From a virus: 64,000 bases of DNA. The stretch covers positions 1-64,000 of the IMG/VR virus record IMGVR_UViG_3300034071_002576; one strand, 5' to 3'. Position 1 is the first letter of the stretch; each line of letters starts with the position of its first letter. Shown in pieces: positions 17,247 through 26,237 of the stretch. Under the pieces are notes generated by a model. The model made no database searches. It saw only the letters and a program-made list of their open reading frames with translations, and was not told the origin of the DNA. The position numbers and the translations under genes are program-made.

Positions 17247-17561
17247 TCACTCTTTTATGTAGGTACTGCGGATCCCCATTTCTCCACCTAGTAATTGTTG
17301 AGCTTTTGAACCGTCTGGCGGCAGTTCATAGTACTCACTTTTCTGTTTTTTTGTTTTATCCCATTCTTTATGGAGTAGCTCTATTTGTTTATCTACATCC
17401 GCTAAAGCTGATTCTATTCGCCACAGTACCCAGTCATGTTTGCAATAAATTAATATCATTTTTATAATTTTATTTCTTTTTAAGCTTTTAAATTGTTCTG
17501 TGAGTGCTTTAGTTATTTCGTAGCAGATAGCTAGCCAAAAATTGTAATTAGTTTTTTTCAT
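17247..17561 (-). CDS. hypothetical protein, A/T-rich
   Basis: 104 residues, Lys-rich, with Trp/Cys in the middle (LIYCKHDWVLWRIESALADV) and a helical second half. Noticeably richer in A/T than its neighbours. Overlaps the upstream coiled-coil membrane-protein gene by 14 nt. No family recognised. Confidence 0.55.
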   Translation of the reverse strand: MKKTNYNFWLAICYEITKALTEQFKSLKRNKIIKMILIYCKHDWVLWRIESALADVDKQIELLHKEWDKTKKQKSEYYELPPDGSKAQQLLGGEMGIRSTYIKE

Positions 17562-17817
17562 TGAGCTTGCTCAGTATTAACTGGTCTAACTTATCGTTAA
17601 TATGATTCAAGCGATCTCGAATATCTAATAAGCCCGCATTTAATTCGGATTTCATGGCGTAAATCGCGGGAATTTCGCCAACCTTATTTTCAACATCCTC
17701 TAATCGTTTTTTTATTGAGTTAAATCGATCGTTAATGACGCCCTGTCTCTGTTGATGCGACCATGTCAAGAAACCCAACAGTGTTGCCGCAGCGGCGACT
17801 AGAGCTTCCGGACCCAT
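17548..17817 (-). CDS. short membrane-anchored coiled-coil protein
   Basis: 89 residues: an N-terminal hydrophobic segment (ALVAAAATLLGFLTW) followed by a long amphipathic coiled coil with heptads (FNSIKKRLEDVENKV, LLDIRDRLNHINDKLDQLIL). The topology fits phage holin or spanin-like accessory proteins. It heads a three-gene leftward unit placed back-to-back with the endolysin unit. Confidence 0.6.
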   Translation of the reverse strand: MGPEALVAAAATLLGFLTWSHQQRQGVINDRFNSIKKRLEDVENKVGEIPAIYAMKSELNAGLLDIRDRLNHINDKLDQLILSKLNEKN

Positions 17818-17908
17818 CTGCGTGATTTCACTATTTAAATTTTAAAGGTAGCTGCTCTCGTTACATGCTTAAATTTCTACTAAACTGTGTGTAAACGGCG
17901 GATAGATC

Positions 17909-18346
17909 GTGTCTCAGTTCACTAAGAATCTTGAGCTCAACAATGTAGTTAATAGCGGTCTGACTGATTCTTCTCGACGTACAGGTTCAACTCATTTCGA
18001 TCAACGCCGTATTCTCGACGCGAGCGGCGTGGTTGTTGTTGATTCATCCAGCCGTACTTACGCCGCTGACGGTTCCTACGGCATCTCCGATTACTACCCG
18101 TTAACTGTTAACGCAACCGGTATTCTTCAGGTCGACATTCGGGATCAGAACAGTTGCGGAGATGTGATCATCCTGGATTCCACAGGGACTGAAGTTATGA
18201 CTGCGGCTCCCTCGAAGTTCAGCAGCCGGAATAGCAGTGTCACTCAGCAACGAATTGCTAGCAGCGGCGCTTATTACGCCTATATTCAGCTCAAGGGTCG
18301 CTCTGGTACTGAGTACCGGATCGGTATTGATGTTCAAGTACGGTGA
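17909..18346 (+). CDS. beta-rich putative virion protein
   Basis: 145 residues from a GTG. It looks like a beta-sandwich with the repeats typical of extracellular PPC-type domains (YYPLTVNATGILQVDIRDQ, then AYYAYIQLKGRSGTEYRIGI). No signal peptide. Its stop overlaps the GTG start of the endolysin gene (GTGA), so the two are co-translated. It might be a structural or cell-binding subunit. Confidence 0.6.
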   Translation: MSQFTKNLELNNVVNSGLTDSSRRTGSTHFDQRRILDASGVVVVDSSSRTYAADGSYGISDYYPLTVNATGILQVDIRDQNSCGDVIILDSTGTEVMTAAPSKFSSRNSSVTQQRIASSGAYYAYIQLKGRSGTEYRIGIDVQVR

Positions 18347-19581
18347 GAATCTCAGTCAGAGGTCTAAATTTAATCAAGCGTTTTGAAGGCTGTAAATTAA
18401 CTTCGTATCAGGATATCGGCGGTGTTTGGACGATTGGTTGGGGGACTACAGGTCCTTCCGTAGGCCCCAACTTAACGATTACGCAAGCGCAGGCCGACTC
18501 GTGGTTACAGACTCACGTTAATCAGTTTGCGGCCCAGGTTACTGACCTGTTAAAAGTTTCTGTTAACCAGAATCAATTCGACGCACTTGTAAGTTTTTCT
18601 TACAACATCGGTGTTACGGCTTTTAAAGGTTCTACCCTTTTACGTTTACTCAATAACGGCGCAGATTCCTCTGTTGTCGCATCTGAGTTTCTTCGTTGGA
18701 CGAAAGTAGACGGAAAGATTATCGAAGGCTTAAAAAATCGCCGGGAGGCCGAGCGCGAGCTATTTTTAACCAAGGTTTTGCATCCGCTTTTGTCTGCTTC
18801 TATCCTTGCCCAGCGGGACACCTGGCTTAAGCGCGAGCCGAAACAAGCTTCGGACTTGGCCGCCGAACAAAAGCTTTTCGTTCCTAAGGGCTCTGCGCAC
18901 CGCTGGCAGGCCATCACGATGGTGCCGGGGGAGAAGCACTACAAGCTGGTTTTGGAGGCACAGCCTGACCGCCCGTGGTGGATGTGGCCCAACGATTTCA
19001 AGATCATTAACGATCCCGCCCCCGTTGAGAATGAAACTGTAGTTCACCCAGAGCCGCTGGTTCTCCCTGTCCCTTACTACAGCCAAAGGGATAATCAGAA
19101 AGATCCCATGCGTACCTGCTTTTCTAGCAGTTGTGCGATGCTACTTAAGTTTCTTAAACCTAGTAGTATCTCTGGGGATGATCAGTATATTCAGACTGTT
19201 TTCAAATACGGAGACACTACGGCTGCTCCCGCGCAAATCTCTGCGCTGGCTTCTTACGGTTTGAAGGCCGAGTTTCGGCAAGATTTCGGTTGGAGCGATA
19301 TTGATTCTCAGTTGGTTCGCGGTATTCCTGTACCTATCGGAATTCTTCATCACGGTCCGGTCAGCAAGCCAACTGGGGGCGGACATTGGCTCGTGATTAT
19401 TGGACGTAATGAGGACAACACTCGTTACGTAGTCAATGATCCTTTCGGCGAGCTTGACCTTATTAACGGAGGTTACGTTTCCACCAACGGTAAGGGCCTC
19501 CTGTACTCTAAGAAAAACCTCGGGCCACGATTCCTCGTGGAAGGGCCGGGGACTGGTTGGGCTATCCGAGCTTCCAAATGA
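18343..19581 (+). CDS. two-domain endolysin: GH24 lysozyme plus C39-like peptidase
   Basis: 412 residues. Residues 1-145 are a T4/P21-type lysozyme: IKRFEGCKLTSYQDIGGVWT contains Glu15, Asp24 and Thr30 with the standard E-x8-D-x5-T spacing, then IGWGTT and the FSYNIG motif. After a linker, residues about 243-400 form a C39-type papain-like peptidase: Cys259 in RTCFSSSCAM, His348 in GGHWLVI and Asp366 in NDPFG. The glycosidase would cut the glycan strand, and the peptidase domain perhaps the stem peptide. No signal peptide, so a holin is expected. It starts in a GTGA overlap and ends in an ATGA overlap with its neighbours. Confidence 0.85.
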   Translation: MRISVRGLNLIKRFEGCKLTSYQDIGGVWTIGWGTTGPSVGPNLTITQAQADSWLQTHVNQFAAQVTDLLKVSVNQNQFDALVSFSYNIGVTAFKGSTLLRLLNNGADSSVVASEFLRWTKVDGKIIEGLKNRREAERELFLTKVLHPLLSASILAQRDTWLKREPKQASDLAAEQKLFVPKGSAHRWQAITMVPGEKHYKLVLEAQPDRPWWMWPNDFKIINDPAPVENETVVHPEPLVLPVPYYSQRDNQKDPMRTCFSSSCAMLLKFLKPSSISGDDQYIQTVFKYGDTTAAPAQISALASYGLKAEFRQDFGWSDIDSQLVRGIPVPIGILHHGPVSKPTGGGHWLVIIGRNEDNTRYVVNDPFGELDLINGGYVSTNGKGLLYSKKNLGPRFLVEGPGTGWAIRASK

Positions 19582-19763
19582 ACTCTCTCGATTGGGATAA
19601 CGTCGCACGCTGCGCTGATCAACGCGCTGCGGCCAAAACCTTTAGCTGGGATGAAGAAGACTCTCCGTTAGGAGATTTAACAACCCGAGAAATGGCTCGA
19701 ATGTTAAGCTACAGAGCCGCCCTTATCGCCAACATGCTGGAGTGTTGGTTTCAACCGTTATGA
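19578..19763 (+). CDS. hypothetical protein, 61 aa
   Basis: The ATG lies in an ATGA overlap with the endolysin stop, preferred to a TTG 21 nt upstream. Acidic start (MNSLDWDNVARCADQRAAAK), then a helical segment. The stop overlaps the next start, again as ATGA. No family recognised. Confidence 0.6.
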   Translation: MNSLDWDNVARCADQRAAAKTFSWDEEDSPLGDLTTREMARMLSYRAALIANMLECWFQPL

Positions 19764-19978
19764 CTTTCGAAGGATTTGATTGGCAGGAAGTTTTAGATAA
19801 TTGGGACGTCAAGAAAGAGCAACAGAAAGCGGATTTCCTTGAGTTTTTGTACGATCTATATGAGCCGGGTGACGGGTTGTACACCGGTTTATGGCAGCAG
19901 TTTAAGGATGATATCGCGCGGAGCATGCGCGATACGTTCTTCGAGAAAGAACTGGTGTTCAAGAGGATAGAGCCCTAA
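19760..19978 (+). CDS. hypothetical protein, 72 aa
   Basis: Starts MTFEGFDWQEVLDNWDVKKE in a 4-nt overlap; a longer frame from 19742 is less likely. Charged and aromatic-rich, helical. Function unknown; last gene of the endolysin unit. Confidence 0.6.
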   Translation: MTFEGFDWQEVLDNWDVKKEQQKADFLEFLYDLYEPGDGLYTGLWQQFKDDIARSMRDTFFEKELVFKRIEP

Positions 19979-19984
19979 GCACCT

Positions 19985-19990
19985 TATAAT
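19985..19990 (+). promoter_or_regulatory. TATAAT box upstream of 20011
   Basis: TATAAT ends 21 nt before the ATG of the small HNH-like gene and follows the endolysin unit directly. No clear -35 at 17 nt. It resembles the hexamers at 13923, 57118 and 57659. Confidence 0.4.
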
Positions 19991-20010
19991 TTGTATGTGC
20001 TGAGGTTTGT

Positions 20011-20232
20011 ATGTCCCGCGATTACGACAGGGAATATAGTACTTACCATGCGACCGATGCACAGAAAAAACGCCGTGCTGCTCGCAACAAGGCTCGGCGA
20101 ATGATGGAGAAAAATGGCCGCGTCTCAAAAGGAGACGGCAAAGAAGTTGATCATAAGAACAAAAACCCGTTAGATAATTCACCTGATAATCTTAGAATTA
20201 GGAGTAAGACTGCGAATCGGCGAGATCAGTAA
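20011..20232 (+). CDS. small HNH-like protein
   Basis: 73 residues, very basic N-terminal half (KKRRAARNKARRMMEKNG), then KEVDHKNKNPLDNSPDNLRI and RSKTANRR. The DHKNxNxxDNxxxNLR pattern is the core of small phage HNH proteins that often lie near packaging or structural genes. No zinc-binding CxxC pairs. TAATG junction with the next gene. Confidence 0.65.
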   Translation: MSRDYDREYSTYHATDAQKKRRAARNKARRMMEKNGRVSKGDGKEVDHKNKNPLDNSPDNLRIRSKTANRRDQ

Positions 20233-20729
20233 TGGCGATTGTTCCAGGAACTGGTACAGGCAAGCAGCCCGAGGCCATGCCTCAGATGCAGTTTCCGCCT
20301 GGCTTACTTGGCTACAACCGAGAACCTGACCTGAGTATTCGCCGGGTCACGACGTTGGATACTCCGACCCGTGTGGCAGCTCAGCTTGAGCACGATCGGG
20401 GTGTGTATGTTCGTCCGCCTGTGCAAGCCGTTGAGTATGCGCCAGGCAACATAAAGACCAGTCATTATCCGATGGGCGTAGCTGGGTACAACCCGCGTGT
20501 CGTCGCAGCTCCTGACAGTGCTGACGATATGAGCCAGGCACAGTACATGATGTCTATGGCTCAAAACAAGCCCGAAGAGCGGTTGCGGATGCAGCAGGAA
20601 CTTCTGCTAATGGCCAAGCAGAATTTTCTTAATACGCGTGCTATTTCTACTGATTACGCTCTTAATACACACAATACCGTAAATAATCTTATGTCTTTAG
20701 CTAAGTCTAAAAAGCAAGGTAACGCCTGA
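20232..20729 (+). CDS. hypothetical protein, putative structural
   Basis: 165 residues. Pro/Gly-rich N-terminus with two related stretches (PPGLLGYNREP and YPMGVAGYNPRV), then a Met/Gln-rich helical C-terminus (MSMAQNKPEERLRMQQELLL). No family recognised. Linked by overlaps to both neighbours. Confidence 0.55.
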   Translation: MAIVPGTGTGKQPEAMPQMQFPPGLLGYNREPDLSIRRVTTLDTPTRVAAQLEHDRGVYVRPPVQAVEYAPGNIKTSHYPMGVAGYNPRVVAAPDSADDMSQAQYMMSMAQNKPEERLRMQQELLLMAKQNFLNTRAISTDYALNTHNTVNNLMSLAKSKKQGNA

Positions 20730-20863
20730 TGTATCACACGAACGACTTTCCGATTAGGATGGCCGGGCAGCGCCTGAACCTCGACGCTGTGCGCTTAGCG
20801 GGAACCACTCCTTCTGAGATCACACGTCGGCTTAGGTATCAGGAAGCTTTTCCTAAATCCTGA
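20729..20863 (+). CDS. small hypothetical protein, 44 aa
   Basis: Begins MYHTNDFPIRMAGQRLNLDA at a TGATG junction. Arg-rich and ends in a short helix. Overlap and composition support a real gene; function unknown. Confidence 0.55.
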   Translation: MYHTNDFPIRMAGQRLNLDAVRLAGTTPSEITRRLRYQEAFPKS

Positions 20864-20872
20864 TCACTCCTC

Positions 20873-21595
20873 GTGGATTCAAAATTCAGGGTGGATGTGC
20901 TGAACCAAACAGTGCATCCGCAAACTCTCGTTTGGTTCGCCCTTCATCAAGACTATTCGGAAACTTACGTTTTTACAGAAGATCCGCCGACTGAATCCAG
21001 AGCCGGTGAAGTTATTACTAAGCGGTTGCTCTCCGGTGAACGCGGGCACTACGGTCCGTTAGAGCACCCTTCCATCACATTTAGTTGCGGGTTTTTTCCT
21101 CACTCTGTGATGCAGCAGGCGCGCACACACCGCGTGGCCGTATCCTTCGACGTCCAATCGATGCGCTACACCGGCAATCGAATTTGCCAGGTCGCGGATG
21201 GTCTGCTGGACTTGGAGGATGTTTTCTATCTACGCCCCGTAGGCACCTACTCCGATCGTCAAGGTAAAAAATATACCTATACAGAGGAGCACCGCAGTGA
21301 AGATTTGATCCTTTGTAAAGCTGCCGCTCAGCGGTACTGCCATATGGTTCGGTACCTAGGACTCGCCGAGGAACACGCGCGAGGTATCCTGCCGTTCGAT
21401 TTTCGGCAGCACTTTGTCGTGACGTTCAGCATGCGGTCGTTCCTGCATTTCATGGACCTACGCAGCAAACTCGATGCTCAGGAGGAGATCCGCAATCTGT
21501 GCGACCTGATGTGGCCCCATTTCTCCGCGTGGGCACCCGAGATCGCTGCTTGGTATGAGAAGTCTCGCCTGCACAAAGCGCGTTTAGCTCCCTAA
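20873..21595 (+). CDS. thyX: flavin-dependent thymidylate synthase
   Basis: 240 residues from a GTG. The ThyX signature RHRx7S appears as RTHRVAVSFDVQSMRY. Other family landmarks are HYGPLEHPSITF upstream and FRQHFVVTFSMRSFLHFMDL near the C-terminus. ThyX makes dTMP from dUMP using FAD, NADPH and methylene-THF. Together with the dCMP deaminase at 63018 it would supply thymidylate for phage replication. It ends the rightward 20011-21595 group, followed by a GC-rich hairpin at 21605-21626. Confidence 0.9.
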   Translation: MDSKFRVDVLNQTVHPQTLVWFALHQDYSETYVFTEDPPTESRAGEVITKRLLSGERGHYGPLEHPSITFSCGFFPHSVMQQARTHRVAVSFDVQSMRYTGNRICQVADGLLDLEDVFYLRPVGTYSDRQGKKYTYTEEHRSEDLILCKAAAQRYCHMVRYLGLAEEHARGILPFDFRQHFVVTFSMRSFLHFMDLRSKLDAQEEIRNLCDLMWPHFSAWAPEIAAWYEKSRLHKARLAP

Positions 21596-21649
21596 AGCGA
21601 AAGCCGGGGTTCATGGCCCCAGCTTACTTCGCCTTCGCGCGTTCTTTAA

Positions 21650-22243
21650 TTATAACAGTTTCGTCCAGGGATCTACCGATTCTTGGACGTTTTCTTTTTT
21701 AGGTATTGTCGGTGTCTGCGGTTTAGGCATTGCCGGCATCTGCATGAGGATGCTTTGCATGGTTGCTACCTGCTGTTTGAGAGTCGTATTTTCAGCAACT
21801 AACGCCTCCGCTTGATTGCGTGCCCACGCTGTGGCGTTTGCCGTGAGCTGATCGAGTACATTTTCTGGATGCGGGAACTTGTAGAAAGTCCCCCCTTCCG
21901 TAAGCACCTTCTGCCCGCCTTGGTTTTCGGCCAGCGATTCCAGAAAAGTCTCGATTCGCTCTAGGTCTACGCCTGTTTCAAATGCGAGCTCTTGGGGGAC
22001 AAGCATCCCCATGTTTTTCGCGTAGAGCGCTGTAAATTTTTGAGCTACTCGTAAGCTCTCTGCTCGATCTTCTTTTTCTTTTCGTGTTAGTTCGCTTGCT
22101 GACGCAGCTCCGGCCAACAATCCACCAGCGGCCGCAACCGCCGTGGATAGATGGGCAGGCTGAACCAGGGCGACGGTAAAGGTCAGTACACCGCCGAACA
22201 GCAAGGTTGCGCCGTTAAGCAGACTCGACTGGGAGTTGATCAT
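21650..22243 (-). CDS. membrane-anchored coiled-coil hypothetical protein
   Basis: 197 residues from the ATG at 22243, which still overlaps the primase-helicase gene by 29 nt; a GTG at 22273 is an alternative. The N-terminus has two hydrophobic stretches (LNGATLLFGGVLTFTVALV and AVAAAGGLLAGAASA). A charged helical region follows, ending in a Gln-rich coiled coil and a Pro-rich tail. Function unknown; last gene of the long leftward replication run. Confidence 0.55.
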   Translation of the reverse strand: MINSQSSLLNGATLLFGGVLTFTVALVQPAHLSTAVAAAGGLLAGAASASELTRKEKEDRAESLRVAQKFTALYAKNMGMLVPQELAFETGVDLERIETFLESLAENQGGQKVLTEGGTFYKFPHPENVLDQLTANATAWARNQAEALVAENTTLKQQVATMQSILMQMPAMPKPQTPTIPKKENVQESVDPWTKLL

Positions 22244-24983
22244 GCGCTTCAAAAGCCGGTTTCCAGAGAACACTGTCAGGGTTAGAAGCCCACTCGACCG
22301 GAGACGGTAGGCGGTTTGAACCGGCCGCCGCTCGGTCAGTCGAGGGGTCGTACGGCTTCAATCGTAGTCCGGTGAACACGGCTTTGCCATTCACGAATTT
22401 AGGTCCAACACCTTCAACTTTGAGCACGTTCCTAATAGTTTCCTTGAGTCGATCGACGAAGCGAGGTTTAGCTGAATGCTTGTATCCGTTTGACTTACAG
22501 AAATTGACATAGCTCGCATACAGTTCTGCGTATGCGTTTTTGACGAACATACCTTTTTCCGCTTCGTCGGTGTTCGGCCTGAAAGCACCAGCCCCGATCA
22601 ACGCGTTGCTATTAGGTGCATACATCGTGCACTCCGCCAGCCACGCTACGTAGGGATTGTTAAAGATCAATGCTTCTAGGTTGGTCGCGTTGAGTGAGGG
22701 CACGTGCTTAACGGGGTTGGCTAGCACGTCCCGCATTTCGTCGAAGGGCATGTCGAGAGCCCAAGAGACCACGCCGCTAAGCTCAGGAACTAGGTCGCCT
22801 TCCAGTCGATCCGCGTAAATGTTCAGCAGATCTCGCCGTTGGGAGGGCGGCACTACTTTGTCCATGATGATCGTCAGTCGACGACGCTCCAGACCACTGC
22901 TGATGTCTGAGGAACTGATGTGCTCGTTAGAAGCGATACATACTAATACCTCGGGTTTAAAGTTTATTACTTCTTTGCCATACTTACGCTCTGCTCGTAA
23001 AGTATCTGATGCGGATGTAATCTTTTTAAGAACGTCTAAGCGCTTGTTGAAGTTAGCTTCGTCTGTAAGCAGCAGAAGCTTCTTACCAATCAGGTTATAG
23101 CATTCAAACTTGTTGGTTTCGATTGTTTCCAGGTTGCTGGTGTGCGTGCCGGAGAACCCAGCCAGCGCGATCAGGAGCTGCTGCATTGTCGATTTGCCGG
23201 TTCCGCCCGGACCCACTAGATGCAGAAAACGCTCGCCCGTCGTGTAGCCGGTCAGAAGCGCACGGCAGAATGCCCGGATGATGATTTTCTTGTCCTGCCC
23301 AATGCAGGAATCCAGCCACGCGTGGAAATTCGGGCACTGGGCAGCTTTGTCATACGGGAATGCAAGCTTGCTGCGAAGGTAGAGTTCCTTCTGGCAACCT
23401 TCTTGGAACCCCATCGAATCCCCGTTTAGCACACCGTTTTTAAACGGGATCTTGCCTTTGCTGCTGCTCCAGATGGATACCCGACCGCCGTTAACGGACT
23501 TAAGTAGTTTGCCCTTCAGAATCTGGAAAACTGAGCTAACGGTTGATGCGCTGTAACGCGGCATCACGCCCGCGGTTACGAAAGTATCCAGTGTTTTTAT
23601 AATTCTTCTTTTGATGTGCTGTTCGTCCTGTACGTACCAGATACCCTCATCTAAGTCGTACGTGAAGAACTCGTCCAGAGATGAGTCAAATAGAAATTCA
23701 TTACCGTAGTTATTTACGATGATGTCTGCGACATCGTTCTCGGAAAACTGACGGTTTCCTTGCTGCAGCTGCACCAGCTGAGCCGGAGTTGACGGCGTGG
23801 AAGCCATGGGATCTGGGGGTGTTGATGTTGGTGTTGATGTTGCTGTCGGCTTCGCATCCATCTCTCGAACGAGATCGTCGAAAGTCAGGACGGAGTTGGT
23901 CGGCTTGGGCTTCTTTGATGCAATTTCTGTACGTACTTTTTCCGTACAGGTGGTCTCAAAGATTTCTCGATATGTGCTCTTGAGTCTTTTCCATGCAGCT
24001 AGAGACCCGTCCTCTGATGCCATGACCACGGCCGGCTGCAGAGCGTCTGGATCTGTGATGCTGTTCAGGATCCGATTAAATTTGCCATCCAGCACAGGGT
24101 CGTATTCGTAGATATTCTCGAACACCCGGTGTGCGATTGTCAAGGGGGGTTCGCGTGTTGCAATCCCCTGAGCGTTCAGCCAGTTGCTCCAGCCGATGAT
24201 CTCCTTTAGGGCTATCGCCAAGGCGAAGGAGCGATCCTCCACCTCCTCGCCGTCCAGCATCGACCTGACTGTTCCGCTAACTAAGCGCTCTAGGGCGACC
24301 CCTTCTGAAGACTGCTGAGTGTGCAGGTGCTGCTCCGCGTCTCTCGCGGTCTCTTCCGGCGGAGGAAGCGTGGCGTAGACCGCATAAGCTTCGTCGATTT
24401 TTGAAGCTGGTATGAATCTATCTGTGACTACCAGTAAGCTAGAAGTTCCCTTTCCACCGTAAAATAAATTGACGGCTTGGGTAGCACGTCGATCTGATCC
24501 TGGTATTTGCTGCGCAATATGCCTGGTGAACCACTGGTAGAAGCCAGCATCAATAATTGGCTTCTCTAAACCAAACACCAGTCGGAATCTGGGCCACGTC
24601 TCTGTGTGAGACGGAGATAAATAAGCAAGACTCAGATATTTGTTACATATATCCAGCTCTAGTGCTTGAGCTACGTCCAGTTCTTGTTTTTGTATCTTGT
24701 TGCCGTCTTTATCTTTCCCGTCTGCTTGGTTGTCAATGTCGATGATTATGACACCGGCTTTGATTGCGCCCGTGTTTCCTTCACGTCTTCGTCCATCGAC
24801 CAGATGCCAGGCACATAAACCAGCCTGCTGCGTGGTGACAGCGTCGGCTAGAGCCGCAATGTCCTTCTCTTGGGGAAGCCAATTGTTGTTGAAAGCGGCA
24901 AAGTTCCCTCCTGCCGCAATCTTACCCGTCGCAGGGTTGACGTACTCAGAGACTGCGTAGTTGATCGAGAAGAAAAAGTCCAT
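22215..24983 (-). CDS. primase-helicase (AEP/PrimPol-like N-terminus, D5-type SF3 helicase)
   Basis: 922 residues. Residues about 75-180 resemble archaeo-eukaryotic primases (VIIIDIDN, then YLSPSHTETWPRFRLVFGLE). A linker with Pro/Thr repeats follows (near 395). From about residue 430 come a D5 N-terminal-like segment and an SF3 helicase: Walker A GPGGTGKST (near 590), Walker B-like LLLLTDEANF, sensor-type VCIASNEH and SGLERRRL. SF3 helicases of this type unwind and prime phage DNA as a single polypeptide. It groups with the nuclease, SSB-like and PolA genes on the same strand. Confidence 0.85.
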   Translation of the reverse strand: MDFFFSINYAVSEYVNPATGKIAAGGNFAAFNNNWLPQEKDIAALADAVTTQQAGLCAWHLVDGRRREGNTGAIKAGVIIIDIDNQADGKDKDGNKIQKQELDVAQALELDICNKYLSLAYLSPSHTETWPRFRLVFGLEKPIIDAGFYQWFTRHIAQQIPGSDRRATQAVNLFYGGKGTSSLLVVTDRFIPASKIDEAYAVYATLPPPEETARDAEQHLHTQQSSEGVALERLVSGTVRSMLDGEEVEDRSFALAIALKEIIGWSNWLNAQGIATREPPLTIAHRVFENIYEYDPVLDGKFNRILNSITDPDALQPAVVMASEDGSLAAWKRLKSTYREIFETTCTEKVRTEIASKKPKPTNSVLTFDDLVREMDAKPTATSTPTSTPPDPMASTPSTPAQLVQLQQGNRQFSENDVADIIVNNYGNEFLFDSSLDEFFTYDLDEGIWYVQDEQHIKRRIIKTLDTFVTAGVMPRYSASTVSSVFQILKGKLLKSVNGGRVSIWSSSKGKIPFKNGVLNGDSMGFQEGCQKELYLRSKLAFPYDKAAQCPNFHAWLDSCIGQDKKIIIRAFCRALLTGYTTGERFLHLVGPGGTGKSTMQQLLIALAGFSGTHTSNLETIETNKFECYNLIGKKLLLLTDEANFNKRLDVLKKITSASDTLRAERKYGKEVINFKPEVLVCIASNEHISSSDISSGLERRRLTIIMDKVVPPSQRRDLLNIYADRLEGDLVPELSGVVSWALDMPFDEMRDVLANPVKHVPSLNATNLEALIFNNPYVAWLAECTMYAPNSNALIGAGAFRPNTDEAEKGMFVKNAYAELYASYVNFCKSNGYKHSAKPRFVDRLKETIRNVLKVEGVGPKFVNGKAVFTGLRLKPYDPSTDRAAAGSNRLPSPVEWASNPDSVLWKPAFEAHDQLPVESA

Positions 24984-25056
24984 GGTCTCCTGACGTCAGG
25001 TCATTCTGCCATGAAACCCCTTGCGGCGCAGTGGAAGGCGCCCTTAAGAAGGTGTT

Positions 25057-25833
25057 TCACTTGTTGACAGATTCATAAAATTGCCGCAGGACCTGCAGCC
25101 ATTGTTCGATATGTTTTTCGACTTGAGCCCTGCTGAAAGTGAAAACTTGAACAGGATATTCCGGTAATGGCGTCGACACGATTATCTGAGTTTTGTCTAC
25201 TTTTAGGTCCAGACAAGTTTCAGCTGCCAGTGTGTATGCAGCTAATTGTAGTTGTGTTTTCTTTAACTTAAACACTCCGCTTGTTAAGGCTTTTTTGACA
25301 TTATCTGGAAGGTTATCTTTAGCTTTTGGGAAGTTAGCTGAATAAGGACCTACTGAAGTTTTAAAGTCTCCCAGTATTATTTCTCCGTTTACATCCCTGT
25401 AGATAATGTCGCAACAACCGGCATATCCGTGCCCCGTACTCTCGTTGTAATAATGGATTCTGCCTACACCGTCCTCTCCGACGTACCGAGACCATTGCGG
25501 CTGGTTGTACGGTTTTTCGCTCCAGAGGACAGTTCCTTCGTTCAGCAGATCGTCCAGTTTTTCTGGCATACCCTTCCAGTATGCGAGAACGTCATCTCCA
25601 GGGTGGACGGCAAGCCCCCTGATGTAATTCTCTACCGCGTTGTGAATAAATGAACCTCTTGCAGCTGCGTTTTCTAGCGCACCAGGATTCATTAGATTCC
25701 AGTGCGCTAGTTTTTTCCGCGTTTCCTCGGTTTGCGTGGCCGAGAGGACACTCGTAACAGATGGAAGAGGTTTGGGTACTCCTGCGCAGTTGTAGTGCCG
25801 TAAACCGTTTAGAGTAACTCGTGTTTGGGACAC
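25057..25833 (-). CDS. PD-(D/E)XK nuclease, RecB/Cas4-like
   Basis: 258 residues. The motif order matches RecB-family exonucleases: RGSFIHNAVENYI near residue 60, GYAGCCDIIY with the first Asp, GEIILGDFKTS (the DxK core), and KKTQLQLAAYTLAAE (QxxxY). Related single-domain proteins process DNA ends in phages. Likely a recombination or host-DNA-degradation exonuclease for replication. Intact catalytic residues. Confidence 0.8.
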   Translation of the reverse strand: MSQTRVTLNGLRHYNCAGVPKPLPSVTSVLSATQTEETRKKLAHWNLMNPGALENAAARGSFIHNAVENYIRGLAVHPGDDVLAYWKGMPEKLDDLLNEGTVLWSEKPYNQPQWSRYVGEDGVGRIHYYNESTGHGYAGCCDIIYRDVNGEIILGDFKTSVGPYSANFPKAKDNLPDNVKKALTSGVFKLKKTQLQLAAYTLAAETCLDLKVDKTQIIVSTPLPEYPVQVFTFSRAQVEKHIEQWLQVLRQFYESVNK

Positions 25834-25871
25834 ACTTTCGTGTCGATTAACCTTTAGTTTACTATTTGAAG

Positions 25872-26237
25872 TCAGAACGACATCTGAAATGGTCGAGAGT
25901 CTGTATCTTCATCATCGTCGTCATCTTCTTCGTCGTTTCCCACACTGTCTTCATCTTCGTCGGAATCCAAAAAGAATTCAGATTTTTGGTAGTCGAAGTC
26001 GCGGTTGTGGCTGCTCAGCTCTTCGGCGAGGCAAAGACCTGCGCAATAAGAGTCGGTAATAATCTCCGCGCACTCAGCGGCAGATCTAGCGGTTCCCTCC
26101 GGTGAGACACACTCCTGGAGAAGTTGGTCGGACACCAGTAGGGCTGTGACTTTTTCGAGAAGTGTATTTGTTTTTGTGAGTTGATCCAGAACATCGCGTT
26201 GGAACTTGTCAAATTTTTGCCGCCGAGTCATTGTCAT
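25872..26237 (-). CDS. acidic-tailed hypothetical protein
   Basis: 121 residues from an ATG in an ATGA overlap with the upstream gene. A helical, coiled-coil-like N-terminal half is followed by a run of Asp and Glu (DSVGNDEEDDDDDEDTDSRP) and the ending FQMSF. An acidic tail ending in aromatic residues is reminiscent of SSB proteins, which recruit partners that way. No OB-fold is recognisable, so this is only analogy. Confidence 0.55.
   Translation of the reverse strand: MTMTRRQKFDKFQRDVLDQLTKTNTLLEKVTALLVSDQLLQECVSPEGTARSAAECAEIITDSYCAGLCLAEELSSHNRDFDYQKSEFFLDSDEDEDSVGNDEEDDDDDEDTDSRPFQMSF

Noticed and set aside
21605-21626. Terminator after thyX
   Set aside because: GGGG/CCCC hairpin with AGC/GCT flanks is present, but no U tract follows on either strand.
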